This document shows positions 56,213 to 64,000 of a stretch of DNA of 64,000 nt, in pieces. This DNA comes from Mycobacterium sp. 852002-51163_SCH5372311. Its GTDB lineage: Bacteria > Actinomycetota > Actinomycetes > Mycobacteriales > Mycobacteriaceae. Below the pieces are notes generated by a model. The model worked only from the letters and a program-made list of their open reading frames with translations. It was not told where the DNA came from and did no database searches. Each line of letters begins with the position of its first letter. Position 1 is the first letter of the stretch. A program made the position numbers and the translations under genes. Location of the stretch: positions 84,720 to 148,719 of the forward strand of contig NZ_LZIJ01000079.1 of NCBI RefSeq assembly GCF_001667115.1. Direction: 5' to 3'.

Positions 56213-56418
56213 GCATCCGCAAGGCGCTCGAGCAGCCCGGCATCCTCGTCAACGATCTGGGCCAGCAGGGCGGCGCGGCGTGCCTCGCGGTTGTCGAGGT
56301 ATTGATCGACGGCCTTGAGGGCAACGGCCTGCATCGACAGACCCTCCCGAGCAGCAGCATCGCGCAGCCGCGCAGCCTGGCTTTCGCTCAGTCGCAGTGT
56401 CATCGCCATGAGAAGCAA
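56209..56418 (-). CDS. Ribbon-helix-helix antitoxin
   Basis: A 69-residue protein or shorter: MTLRLSESQAARLRDAAARE is a ribbon-helix-helix strand and helix, followed by GLSMQAVALKAVDQYLDNRE and an acidic C-terminal helix that would wrap the toxin. Start may be TTG 56418, ATG 56409 or ATG 56403; the last fits the family best. Its stop overlaps the Doc start (ATGA). Inverted GATAC repeats just upstream suggest autoregulation. Confidence 0.85.
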   Translation of the reverse strand: MLLMAMTLRLSESQAARLRDAAAREGLSMQAVALKAVDQYLDNREARRAALLAQIVDEDAGLLERLADA

Positions 56419-56419
56419 C

Positions 56420-56457
56420 GGTATCGCGTGATACCTGCAGATACCACCGTTTGTATC
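56420..56457. promoter_or_regulatory. GATAC inverted-repeat operator of the toxin-antitoxin pair
   Basis: GGTATC-GCGT-GATACC (56420-56435) is a perfect inverted repeat, followed by GATAC-n8-GTATC (56440-56457). Four GATAC half-sites in 38 bp lie directly upstream of the antitoxin start, where RHH antitoxins normally bind. Confidence 0.6.
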
Positions 56458-56639
56458 GGAAGGTCATATAGTGGTGAACCTCGGCCGGAAGGACCCGCGG
56501 CATTTGGCTGTGCGAGGAAAGCGTCTGCAAGAGTGCGCTCACAACCACTAGCGAGACCTCGTTGACACGACGTGCTGATGCAAGCCATTGCAGACCTTGT
56601 CAGATGCGCAAAACAAGCGCTAACCTGCGCTTTTACCGG

Positions 56640-56722
56640 TGGGCGAAGGGGGACTTGAACCCCCACGTCCCGAAGGACACTGGCACCTGAAGCCAGCGCG
56701 TCTGCCATTCCGCCACTCGCCC
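56640..56722 (-). tRNA. tRNA-Leu (anticodon CAG)
   Basis: Minus-strand cloverleaf: acceptor GGGCGAG pairs with TTCGCCC, the D-arm is GTGGCGGAATGGCAGACGC, and the anticodon arm CTGGCTTCAGGTGCCAG carries CAG. A variable arm (TGTCCTTCGGGACG) of class II type and the T-arm GGGGGTTCAAGTCCCCC follow. The long variable arm fits leucine. The discriminator is A at 56640. CCA is only partly encoded. Confidence 0.96.
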
Positions 56723-56961
56723 GAAACAACCGCAGGACCATATCACTCTAGTGGTATCGCGCGCCCAGCCGCTCACGGGCTGGTGAGCTGGGTCGGTGCT
56801 TCTTAAAGGGATTGTGAATACCCGCTACGCGATTCTCAGGATTCTCACGGTGCCGAACGGTCGCACTGTCCCGATACCATGCATGGGTGATCCAGCACGC
56901 AGGCGAGTCGTTTGCCTTGCGGTTGCGATATGCCCGGGTATATGGGTGCGGGCGCTGAAAG

Positions 56962-58707
56962 ATGGGTAGCCAAAGAGGGCTCGCTCAGCGCATCGAGCGC
57001 AAACTTGAAGCAACCGTAGGAGACGCGTTTGCCCGGATGTTCGGTGGATCGATCGTCCCGCAAGAGGTCGAAGCCCTGTTGCGCCGTGAAGCAGCCGACG
57101 GCGTCCGCCCGCTCCAGGGAAATCGCCCGTTGGCGCCCAACGAATACATCATTACCCTCAGTGTGCACGACTTTGAGAAGGTGAGCGGCGATCCGGATCT
57201 CACGACGCGCGCTTTCGCTAGGTACTTGGCGGACTATATCCATGAACAGGGGTGGCAAACGTATGGTGATGTGGTCGTCCGGTTCGAGCCGTCGGCGAAC
57301 CTGCATACCGGCCAGTTCCGCGCCCGCGGTGCTGTCAACCCCGACGTCGAGCCCCGCCCGACGGTCACCGATTCCGCCCGACCACAATCAGATCAAGCGT
57401 TTGGCGCAGAACCAGGAGTACCACCAATGACCGACAATTCGAGCTACCGCGGGGGTCAGGCGCAGGGGCGACCCGGCGACGAGTATTACGACGACCGCTA
57501 CGGCCGTCCGCAAGACGGCCCGGATCCCCAGGGTGCACACGAGCCGCGCGGCGGATATCCGCCGGAACAAGGTGGCTATCCGCCCCAGCAGGGGTATCCG
57601 CCGCCCCGCCACGAGCAGGGTGGCTATCCCGGCCAAGGCGGCTACCCGGACCAAGGCGGCTACGGCCAGCAGGGCGGCTACGGGCAGCAGGGTGGCTACG
57701 GCGGCCAAGGCGGCTACCCCAGCCAGGGCGGCTACCCGGACCAAGGCGGCTATGGCGGCCAGGGCGGTCAGGGTGGCTATCAAGACCAGGGCGGCTACCA
57801 ACCCGCGCCGCCGTCGTATGAGCAACAGCCTCCTACCGGCTATGGCGGCGGACAGGGCGGACAGGGCTATGAACAGGGCTACCGTCAGGACGCAGGCGGC
57901 TACGCCCCGCCGCAAGGCGGCGGCCAGCCCGGCTACGGCGACTACGGGCGCCATCAGGACGAGGGCGGCTACGGCTCGGGGGCCTCAGCGCCGGCCGAAC
58001 AGCGGCCCGGGTACCCCGACCACGGTTTCGGATACGACCAGGGTTACCAGCAGGGCGGCGGCTACGGCCAACAGGACTACGGCCAACAGGACTACGGGCA
58101 ACAGGACTACGGGCAGCAAGACTACGGGCAACAAAGCTATGGCCAGCAGGACTACGGCCATCAGGAGTACGGCCAGCAGGACTACGGCCAGCAGGATTAC
58201 GGCCAGCAGGATTACGGGCAGCAAGACTACGGCCAACAGGACGCTTTCACTCGCTACGCCGACGCCCCTCCCGGTGCGGGGTACGCCCCTCCCGGCGGCG
58301 ACTACGGCGAGCCCGCCCGCAGTGACTACGACTACGGTCAGTCGGCCGGGGCCGCGGACTACGGCCAGCCGGCCGGAGGGTACGGCGGCGGCTACGGTCA
58401 AGGCGGCTACGGGGCTCCGGCCGCGTCGGTCACCCTGCAGCTGGATGACGGCAGCGGGCGGACGTACCAGCTGCGCGAGGGTTCCAACATCGTGGGTCGC
58501 GGACAGGACGCTCAGTTCCGGCTACCCGACACAGGCGTGTCGCGCAGGCATCTGGAAATCCGGTGGGACGGGCAGGTCGCACTGCTGTCCGACCTCAACT
58601 CCACCAATGGCACCACCGTCAACAACGCACCGGTACAGGAGTGGCAGTTGGCCGATGGCGATGTGATCCGTTTGGGCCACTCCGAGATCATCGTCCGCAT
58701 TCACTGA
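56962..58707 (+). CDS. fhaA: FHA-domain signalling protein FhaA
   Basis: A 581-residue protein. The N-terminal DUF3662 domain (1-125; [20 protein letters not shown]) is followed by a 300-residue Gly/Tyr/Gln-rich linker that includes twelve five-residue repeats YGQQD (residues 368-427). The C-terminal FHA domain (about 490-581) has [27 protein letters not shown] and [11 protein letters not shown], the phosphothreonine-binding residues. From memory FhaA binds phosphorylated MviN and modulates peptidoglycan synthesis at the pole. The first gene of the fhaA-pknA series. Confidence 0.95.
   Translation: MGSQRGLAQRIERKLEATVGDAFARMFGGSIVPQEVEALLRREAADGVRPLQGNRPLAPNEYIITLSVHDFEKVSGDPDLTTRAFARYLADYIHEQGWQTYGDVVVRFEPSANLHTGQFRARGAVNPDVEPRPTVTDSARPQSDQAFGAEPGVPPMTDNSSYRGGQAQGRPGDEYYDDRYGRPQDGPDPQGAHEPRGGYPPEQGGYPPQQGYPPPRHEQGGYPGQGGYPDQGGYGQQGGYGQQGGYGGQGGYPSQGGYPDQGGYGGQGGQGGYQDQGGYQPAPPSYEQQPPTGYGGGQGGQGYEQGYRQDAGGYAPPQGGGQPGYGDYGRHQDEGGYGSGASAPAEQRPGYPDHGFGYDQGYQQGGGYGQQDYGQQDYGQQDYGQQDYGQQSYGQQDYGHQEYGQQDYGQQDYGQQDYGQQDYGQQDAFTRYADAPPGAGYAPPGGDYGEPARSDYDYGQSAGAADYGQPAGGYGGGYGQGGYGAPAASVTLQLDDGSGRTYQLREGSNIVGRGQDAQFRLPDTGVSRRHLEIRWDGQVALLSDLNSTNGTTVNNAPVQEWQLADGDVIRLGHSEIIVRIH
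58063..58242 (+). repeat. 12 x 15-bp tandem repeat in fhaA (YGQQD units)
   Basis: Twelve consecutive 15-bp units encode Y-G-(Q/H)-Q-(D/E/S). Codon choice varies (GGC/GGG, CAA/CAG), but several adjacent units are identical, so slippage-driven length change is plausible. Confidence 0.9.
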
Positions 58708-58831
58708 CTCGCCGGGGCACAGCCGCCGGGCTTCGCCCCCGCGTCGACCACTGTCCAAGTATCGTGACGTTGCCGAAGTGCTCGGTGCCACGGATGCGGG
58801 GGATACGGCGCCAGGACGGAAAGGACGCCAG

Positions 58832-59299
58832 ATGCAGGGATTAGTACTGCAGCTGACGCGCGCCGGATTTTTGATGTTGCTATGGGTGTTCATCTGGTCC
58901 GTACTGCGGATCTTGAAGACCGACATCTACGCACCTACCGGCGCTGTCATGGTGCGCCGCGGCCTGACCTTGCGCAGCACGCTGCTGCCGTCGCGCCAGC
59001 ACCGACATGCAGCGCGCTATCTGGTGGTCACCGAGGGGGCGCTGGCCGGCGCGCGCATCACGCTGAGCGGGCAGCCGGTGTTGATCGGGCGCGCTGACGA
59101 CTCCACCTTGGTGCTGACCGACGACTACGCCTCCACGCGGCACGCCCGGCTTTCTCAACGCGGTTCGGAATGGTATGTCGAGGATCTAGGATCGACGAAC
59201 GGCACCTACCTCGACAGGGCGAAGGTGACGACTGCGGTACGAGTCCCAATCGGAACGCCGGTTCGGATCGGCAAGACAGCAATCGAGTTGCGCCCGTGA
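58832..59299 (+). CDS. fhaB: FHA-domain protein FhaB (FipA)
   Basis: A 155-residue protein. A membrane segment at residues 2-27 (LVLQLTRAGFLMLLWVFIWS) anchors a C-terminal FHA domain (about 75-150): PVLIGRADDSTLVL, STRHARLSQRG and EDLGSTNGTYLD with all core residues. ATG at 58832 has GGAAAGGA upstream. It is known to be phosphorylated by PknA and to link FtsZ and FtsQ in mycobacteria. Its stop overlaps the pstP GTG. Confidence 0.95.
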   Translation: MQGLVLQLTRAGFLMLLWVFIWSVLRILKTDIYAPTGAVMVRRGLTLRSTLLPSRQHRHAARYLVVTEGALAGARITLSGQPVLIGRADDSTLVLTDDYASTRHARLSQRGSEWYVEDLGSTNGTYLDRAKVTTAVRVPIGTPVRIGKTAIELRP

Positions 59300-60783
59300 C
59301 ACTGGTCCTGCGATACGCCGCCCGCAGTGATCGCGGCCTGGTACGCGCCAACAACGAAGACTCCGTCTACGCCGGCGCACGCCTCCTGGCCCTGGCCGAC
59401 GGCATGGGCGGCCACGCGGCCGGTGAAGTGGCCTCCCAATTGGTGATCGCCGCACTGGCGCACCTCGACGACGACGAGCCCGGCGGGGACCTGCTGGGCA
59501 AGCTTGATGCGGCGGTACGCGCCGGCAACTCGGCCATTGCCGCGCAGGTCGAGATGGAACCCGATCTCGAGGGCATGGGCACCACGCTCACCGCAATCCT
59601 GTTCGCCGGCAACCGGCTCGGGCTGGTGCACATCGGCGACTCCCGCGGCTATCTCTTGCGCGACGGCGAGCTGACCCAGATCACCAAGGACGACACCTTC
59701 GTCCAAACCCTGGTGGACGAGGGCCGGATCACCGCCGAGGAAGCGCACAGCCACCCGCAACGCTCGCTGATCATGCGCGCCCTGACCGGTCACGAGGTCG
59801 AGCCCACTCTCACCATGCGAGAAGCGCGCGCCGGTGACCGTTACCTGCTGTGCTCGGACGGGCTGTCCGACCCGGTGAGCGACGAGACCATCCTTGAAGC
59901 GCTGCAGATCCCGGACGTCGCCGAAAGTGCTTATCGCCTCATCGAATTGGCGCTTCGCGGCGGTGGCCCGGACAACGTGACCGTGGTGGTCGCCGACGTC
60001 GTCGACGACGAATACGGCCAGACTCAGCCGATTCTCGCCGGAGCCGTATCCGGCGAAGACGAGCACGCGACGCTGCCCAACACGGCCGCCGGCCGCGCTT
60101 CGGCCATCGGCCCGCGTAAAGAGACCGCCAAACGCGTAACCCCGCCAGCCGAACCACCGCGTCGGTCGCGGTGGACGAGGTGGCGACTGCCGATCATCGT
60201 CGCGCTGCTCACCCTGGTGCTGGTCGCCGGTCTGTTCGTCGGGTGGATGTTCATCCAGCAGAACTACTACGTCGCCGAACACAACGGCAATGTGACGATC
60301 ATGCGCGGTATTCAGGGCGGGTTCTTGGGCATTTCCTCGAACGACCCGTACTCCGTAGTGTGCGCGAACGGCAGCAACCAGCCGTCCTTCATCCCGTACG
60401 GCTCCAAGAGCCGCTCCGACTGCCAAGTGGTGGCCCTCAAAGATCTGCGCCGTCCCGGCCAAGAGCAGGTGCAGAACAAAAAGCTTCCGGGCGGCAATCT
60501 GGGCGACACCGAAAGGCAGTTGAAGGAGTTGCTGGCGGCCAACCTGCTGCCACTCTGCCAACGGCACGGACTATCACCTGAGCCCTCGGAACCGCAGCCC
60601 AGTGGTTCGGAAACGACGACGCCCGCCACCTCGACCGCCGGCCCGCCGCCCAGTTCGACCAGCACCCGTCCCTCCGGCGCAGCCACGACGACGACCCAGC
60701 CCAGCACTGCCCCGTCACCGGTGAGCACAACCCCGGGACCGCCGCCTTCTAAGCCGGGCGTCGACTGCCGGGAATCCGGATGA
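59296..60783 (+). CDS. pstP: PP2C-type serine/threonine phosphatase PstP
   Basis: A 495-residue protein. The PP2C domain (1-240) has DGMGGHAAGE, GDSRGY, CSDGLSD and GPDNVTVVVADV, giving the metal-binding Asp residues. One membrane segment lies at about 298-320 (LPIIVALLTLVLVAGLFVGW). The extracytoplasmic part of about 175 residues ends in a Thr/Ser/Pro-rich tail. It dephosphorylates PknA, PknB and their targets. GTG at 59296 overlaps the fhaB stop (GTGA). Confidence 0.96.
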   Translation: MTLVLRYAARSDRGLVRANNEDSVYAGARLLALADGMGGHAAGEVASQLVIAALAHLDDDEPGGDLLGKLDAAVRAGNSAIAAQVEMEPDLEGMGTTLTAILFAGNRLGLVHIGDSRGYLLRDGELTQITKDDTFVQTLVDEGRITAEEAHSHPQRSLIMRALTGHEVEPTLTMREARAGDRYLLCSDGLSDPVSDETILEALQIPDVAESAYRLIELALRGGGPDNVTVVVADVVDDEYGQTQPILAGAVSGEDEHATLPNTAAGRASAIGPRKETAKRVTPPAEPPRRSRWTRWRLPIIVALLTLVLVAGLFVGWMFIQQNYYVAEHNGNVTIMRGIQGGFLGISSNDPYSVVCANGSNQPSFIPYGSKSRSDCQVVALKDLRRPGQEQVQNKKLPGGNLGDTERQLKELLAANLLPLCQRHGLSPEPSEPQPSGSETTTPATSTAGPPPSSTSTRPSGAATTTTQPSTAPSPVSTTPGPPPSKPGVDCRESG

Positions 60784-62195
60784 CGACGCAAGTCCAGCCG
60801 CCGGTGGCGGTAACGCCTCCGTTGCCGACTCGGCGCAACGCCGAACTGCTACTGCTGTGCTTCGCCGCGGTGATCACCGTCGCCGCGCTGCTCATCGTGG
60901 AGGCCAATCAGGAGCGCGGCCTGCGGTGGGACCTGGCCGGCTACGGGCTGGCCTTTCTGACGGTCTTCGGGTGTGCGCATCTGGCCATCCGACGGTCGGC
61001 CCCCTACACCGACCCGCTTCTGCTGCCGACGGTCGCGCTGCTCAACGGGCTCGGCCTGGTGATGATCCACCGGCTGGACCTGGCCGACAAATCGTCCCAC
61101 GCTCACCGTCATCCCGGGGCCACTCAGCAAATGCTGTGGACTGTGGTCGGCGTGGGCGCCTTCGCGCTGGTGGTCACCGTCCTGAAGGACCACCGGCAGC
61201 TCGCGCGGTACGGCTACCTGTACGGACTCACCGGTCTGGTGCTGTTGGCGATCCCCGCGCTGCTGCCTGCGTCGCTGTCGGAACAGAACGGCGCGAAGAT
61301 CTGGATTCAGTTCCCAGGCTTCTCGATTCAGCCCGCCGAATTCTCCAAAATTCTGCTGCTGATCTTCTTCTCGGCGGTGCTGGTGGCCAAGCGCGGGTTG
61401 TTCACCAGTGCCGGCAAGCACGTGATGGGGATGACCGTGCCGCGCCCACGCGACCTCGCCCCGCTGCTGGCGGCGTGGGTGATCTCGATCGGCGTGATGG
61501 TCTTCGAAAAGGACCTCGGCACTTCGCTGTTGCTCTACGCGTCTTTTCTGGTGGTGGTGTATCTGGCCACCCAACGCTTCAGCTGGGTCGTCATCGGGCT
61601 GGCGCTATTCGCCATGGGAAGCGTTGCGGCGTATTACATTTTCAACCACGTCCGGGTTCGCGTGCAGATGTGGTTGGATCCCTTCTCCGATCCCGACGGC
61701 AGCGGCTATCAGATCGTGCAGTCACTGTTCAGCTTTGCTACCGGCGGCATTTTCGGGACCGGGCTGGGTAACGGTCAGCCCGACACCGTGCCGGCCGCCT
61801 CGACCGATTTCATCATCGCCGCATTCGGCGAAGAGCTTGGCCTGGTCGGATTGGCCAGTCTGTTGATGCTGTACACCATCGTCATCGTCCGGGGCATGCG
61901 TACGGCGATCGCCACCCGCGACAGCTTCGGCAAGCTGCTGGCCGCCGGCCTGGCGTCGACGCTGGCCATTCAGCTGTTCATCGTGGTCGGTGGGGTCACC
62001 CAGCTCATTCCGCTGACCGGGCTGACGACGCCCTGGCTGTCATACGGCGGGTCGTCGTTGTTGGCCAACTACGTGCTGCTGGCCATCCTGGCCCGCATAT
62101 CGCACGGCGCCCGGCGTCCCTTGCGCACCCGCCCACGCAGCAAGACGACAGCACCGATCGCCAAGGCCACCACCGAGGTGATCCAGAAGGTATGA
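60780..62195 (+). CDS. rodA: SEDS-family peptidoglycan polymerase RodA
   Basis: A 471-residue polytopic protein with about 12 membrane segments. SEDS hallmarks are IQFPGFSIQPAEFSKILLLI, FGEELGLVGLASLLMLY and PLTGLTTPWLSYGGSSLLAN. The Asp in the extracellular loop with VFEKDLGTSLLLYA is at the catalytic position. It pairs with the class B PBP encoded next (PbpA). The ATG overlaps the pstP stop by 4 nt. Confidence 0.96.
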   Translation: MTTQVQPPVAVTPPLPTRRNAELLLLCFAAVITVAALLIVEANQERGLRWDLAGYGLAFLTVFGCAHLAIRRSAPYTDPLLLPTVALLNGLGLVMIHRLDLADKSSHAHRHPGATQQMLWTVVGVGAFALVVTVLKDHRQLARYGYLYGLTGLVLLAIPALLPASLSEQNGAKIWIQFPGFSIQPAEFSKILLLIFFSAVLVAKRGLFTSAGKHVMGMTVPRPRDLAPLLAAWVISIGVMVFEKDLGTSLLLYASFLVVVYLATQRFSWVVIGLALFAMGSVAAYYIFNHVRVRVQMWLDPFSDPDGSGYQIVQSLFSFATGGIFGTGLGNGQPDTVPAASTDFIIAAFGEELGLVGLASLLMLYTIVIVRGMRTAIATRDSFGKLLAAGLASTLAIQLFIVVGGVTQLIPLTGLTTPWLSYGGSSLLANYVLLAILARISHGARRPLRTRPRSKTTAPIAKATTEVIQKV

Positions 62196-63667
62196 ACACC
62201 TCTCTCCGCCGGATCTCGGTGACCGTGATGGCGTTGATCGTCCTGTTGTTGCTCAACGCAACGTATACGCAGGTGTTCACCGCCGACGGGCTGCGTGCCG
62301 ACCCCCGCAATCAGCGCGTCCTGCTTGACGAGTACTCGCGGCAGCGCGGCCAGATCACCGCGGGCGGTCAGCTGCTGGCGTTTTCGGCGGCCACCGACAA
62401 CCGCTACCGGTTTTTACGGAAATACCCCAACCCGGAGGTGTACGCACCGGTCACCGGCTTCTACTCACTGCGCTACTCGAGCTCCGGCCTGGAAAGGGCC
62501 GAGGACGCGCTGTTGAACGGCTCCGACCAGCGGCTGTTCGGCCGTCGGCTCGCCGACTTCTTCACCGGCCGCGACCCGCGCGGCGGCAACGTCGAAACCA
62601 CGCTCAACCCGCGGGTGCAGCAGGCCGCCTGGGATGCCATGCAGCAGGGCTGCGGCGGTCCGTGCAAGGGAGCGGTCGTCGCCCTGGAACCGGCGACCGG
62701 AAAGATTCTGGCGCTGGTGTCGTCGCCGTCCTATGACCCCAACCAGCTGGCCTCGCACGATCCCGGCGAGCAGTCGCGGGCCTGGCAGCAGCTTCGGGAC
62801 AATCCGGACTCGCCGATGAGCAACCGCGCCATCTCCGAGACGTATCCGCCGGGTTCCACGTTCAAGGTGATCACGACCGCGGCTGCGCTGCAGGCCGGCG
62901 TCAAAGAGGACCAGCAGTTGACGGCGGCGGCCAAGATCCAGCTGCCCGACAGCAAGGCCTGGCTGGAGAACTACGGCGGCACCCCGTGCGGCAGCGGCGA
63001 GACCGTCTCGTTGAGCCAGGCATTCGCCCTGTCCTGCAACACCGCGTTCGTCGATCTAGGTCTCAGCGTCGGCGCCGATGCGCTGCGCAGCATGGCGCGT
63101 TCGTTCGGCATGGACAGCATTCCGAGTGTGATCCCGCTGCAAGTCGTCCAGTCGACGACTGGGCCGGTCACTGACCGCGCGGCACTGGCGATGTCGAGCA
63201 TCGGGCAGAAGGACGTCGCACTGACGCCGCTGGAAAACGCGGAAATCGCCGCGGCCATCGCAAATGCCGGGGTGATGATGCAGCCATACCTGGTCGATAG
63301 CCTCAAGGGGCCGGACCTGGCCAATATCAGTACGACCGCCCCATACCGGCAGCGCCAAGCGGTGTCGCCGCAGGTCGCCGCTAAGCTGACAGAGCTGATG
63401 GTCGGCGCCGAGAAGGCCGCACAACAGAAGGGGGCCATTCCCGGCGTGCAGATCGCTTCGAAGACCGGTACCGCAGAGCACGGCGCCGATCCCCGTCATA
63501 CTCCACCGCATGCGTGGTACATCGCCTTCGGGCCCGCGCAGCAGGCGAAGGTTGCGGTGGCGGTGCTGGTGGAGGACGGCGGCGATCGCCTGTCCGCGAC
63601 CGGCGGTGCGCTTGCGGCGCCCATCGGGCGGGCCGTGATCGCGGCCGCACTGCAGGGGGGACCATGA
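62192..63667 (+). CDS. pbpA: Class B penicillin-binding protein PbpA
   Basis: A 491-residue transpeptidase. A membrane anchor spans residues 7-28 ([20 protein letters not shown]). The transpeptidase motifs are STFK (in [14 protein letters not shown]), SCN (ALSCNTAF) and KTG (SKTGTAEHG). It cross-links peptidoglycan with RodA and is regulated by PknB phosphorylation from memory. It overlaps both rodA and pknA by 4 nt. Confidence 0.96.
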   Translation: MNTSLRRISVTVMALIVLLLLNATYTQVFTADGLRADPRNQRVLLDEYSRQRGQITAGGQLLAFSAATDNRYRFLRKYPNPEVYAPVTGFYSLRYSSSGLERAEDALLNGSDQRLFGRRLADFFTGRDPRGGNVETTLNPRVQQAAWDAMQQGCGGPCKGAVVALEPATGKILALVSSPSYDPNQLASHDPGEQSRAWQQLRDNPDSPMSNRAISETYPPGSTFKVITTAAALQAGVKEDQQLTAAAKIQLPDSKAWLENYGGTPCGSGETVSLSQAFALSCNTAFVDLGLSVGADALRSMARSFGMDSIPSVIPLQVVQSTTGPVTDRAALAMSSIGQKDVALTPLENAEIAAAIANAGVMMQPYLVDSLKGPDLANISTTAPYRQRQAVSPQVAAKLTELMVGAEKAAQQKGAIPGVQIASKTGTAEHGADPRHTPPHAWYIAFGPAQQAKVAVAVLVEDGGDRLSATGGALAAPIGRAVIAAALQGGP

Positions 63668-64000
63668 GTCCACGAGTTGGCGTGACCCTGTCCGGCAGGT
63701 ACCGCCTGCAGCGCCTCATCGCCACCGGCGGCATGGGGCAAGTCTGGGAGGCGGTCGACAGCCGGCTGGGCCGACGCGTCGCGGTCAAAGTGCTCAAAGC
63801 GGAGTTCTCCCAGGATCCCGAGTTCATCGAACGGTTCCGCGCTGAGGCGCGGACCACGGCGATGCTCAACCATCCGGGGATCGCCCAGGTCCACGACTAC
63901 GGCGAGAGCCAGATGAACGGCGAGGGCCGTACCGCCTACCTGGTCATGGAGCTGGTCAACGGCGAACCGCTGAACTCGGTGCTCAAGCGAACCGGCCGGC
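63664..64000 (+). CDS. pknA: Serine/threonine protein kinase PknA, 5' part only
   Basis: The first 112 residues of the kinase domain are visible before the window ends. The Gly-rich loop is [12 protein letters not shown], the invariant Lys is in VAVKVLK, and the C-helix Glu is in [11 protein letters not shown], followed by the hinge region [12 protein letters not shown]. The ATG overlaps the pbpA stop. PknA controls cell shape and division. Confidence 0.96.
   Translation, partial: MSPRVGVTLSGRYRLQRLIATGGMGQVWEAVDSRLGRRVAVKVLKAEFSQDPEFIERFRAEARTTAMLNHPGIAQVHDYGESQMNGEGRTAYLVMELVNGEPLNSVLKRTGR

Noticed and set aside
57550..58400. Possible CRISPR-like or minisatellite array
   Set aside because: The repeats are in frame, encode a Gly/Tyr/Gln-rich linker of FhaA and have no unique spacers.

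Overview
The window is a high-GC actinobacterial chromosome segment. Its gene content and order match the region next to the replication origin in Mycobacterium, read in the opposite direction to the usual M. tuberculosis map. From the right edge it runs pknA, pbpA, rodA, pstP, fhaB, fhaA, tRNA-Leu, whiB5, homologues of Rv0023-Rv0030, then Rv0036c-Rv0040c, leuS, Rv0042c-Rv0045c, ino1, Rv0047c-Rv0049, ponA1, Rv0051, Rv0052, rpsF, ssb, rpsR, rplI and dnaB. It is not M. tuberculosis: dnaB carries two inteins, there is a large partial ESX locus, an ABC transporter and an SDR gene are inserted, and Rv0021c and the Rv0031-Rv0035 block are absent. A non-tuberculous mycobacterium is likely. All Rv assignments come from memory of protein sequence and gene order; no search was run.

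Layout. 1-8.6 kb: accessory metabolism and regulators (PPOX, MarR, SRPBCC, hydrolase, VOC, RibD/DHFR-like, PIG-L, peroxiredoxin-like, TetR). 8.7-14.1 kb: dnaB and the rpsF-ssb-rpsR-rplI operon with its terminator. 14.3-19.6 kb: DJ-1-like gene, the Rv0051 membrane glycosyltransferase, ponA1 and a DUF5318 gene. At the ponA1/Rv0051 junction a 268-bp segment lies in inverted orientation between perfect 45-bp inverted repeats, so the two genes read as one 1428-codon frame. 19.7-29.1 kb: DUF1707 protein, PadR, ino1, hydrolase, LLM oxidoreductase, GntR, an amino-acid ABC transporter, MarR and SDR. 29.2-37.1 kb: leuS, mtc28, membrane protein, YqgE-like gene, MFS and a mycothiol-dependent-isomerase-like gene.

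37.2-51.6 kb: a type VII secretion-associated cluster on the minus strand: Rv0023 regulator, NlpC/P60 hydrolase, DUF4226 proteins, EspC-like protein, DUF2694, DUF5631/5632-type protein, DUF2710/YbaB-like protein, EccB, fused EccC, PE, PPE. No EsxA/B, EccD, EccE, MycP or EccA lies in the window. 51.7-56.4 kb: acyl-CoA dehydrogenase, pirin, GNAT, ammonium transporter and a Doc-type toxin-antitoxin pair. 56.6-64 kb: tRNA-Leu and the cell-division/cell-wall signalling operon fhaA-fhaB-pstP-rodA-pbpA-pknA, with start/stop overlaps at nearly every junction from fhaB onward.

The most notable observations are the inverted ponA1/Rv0051 segment, the orphan eccB-eccC-PE-PPE module attached to Rv0023-Rv0030 homologues, and an Ala1 mini-intein with the class 3 W/C/T residues in the P-loop of DnaB.
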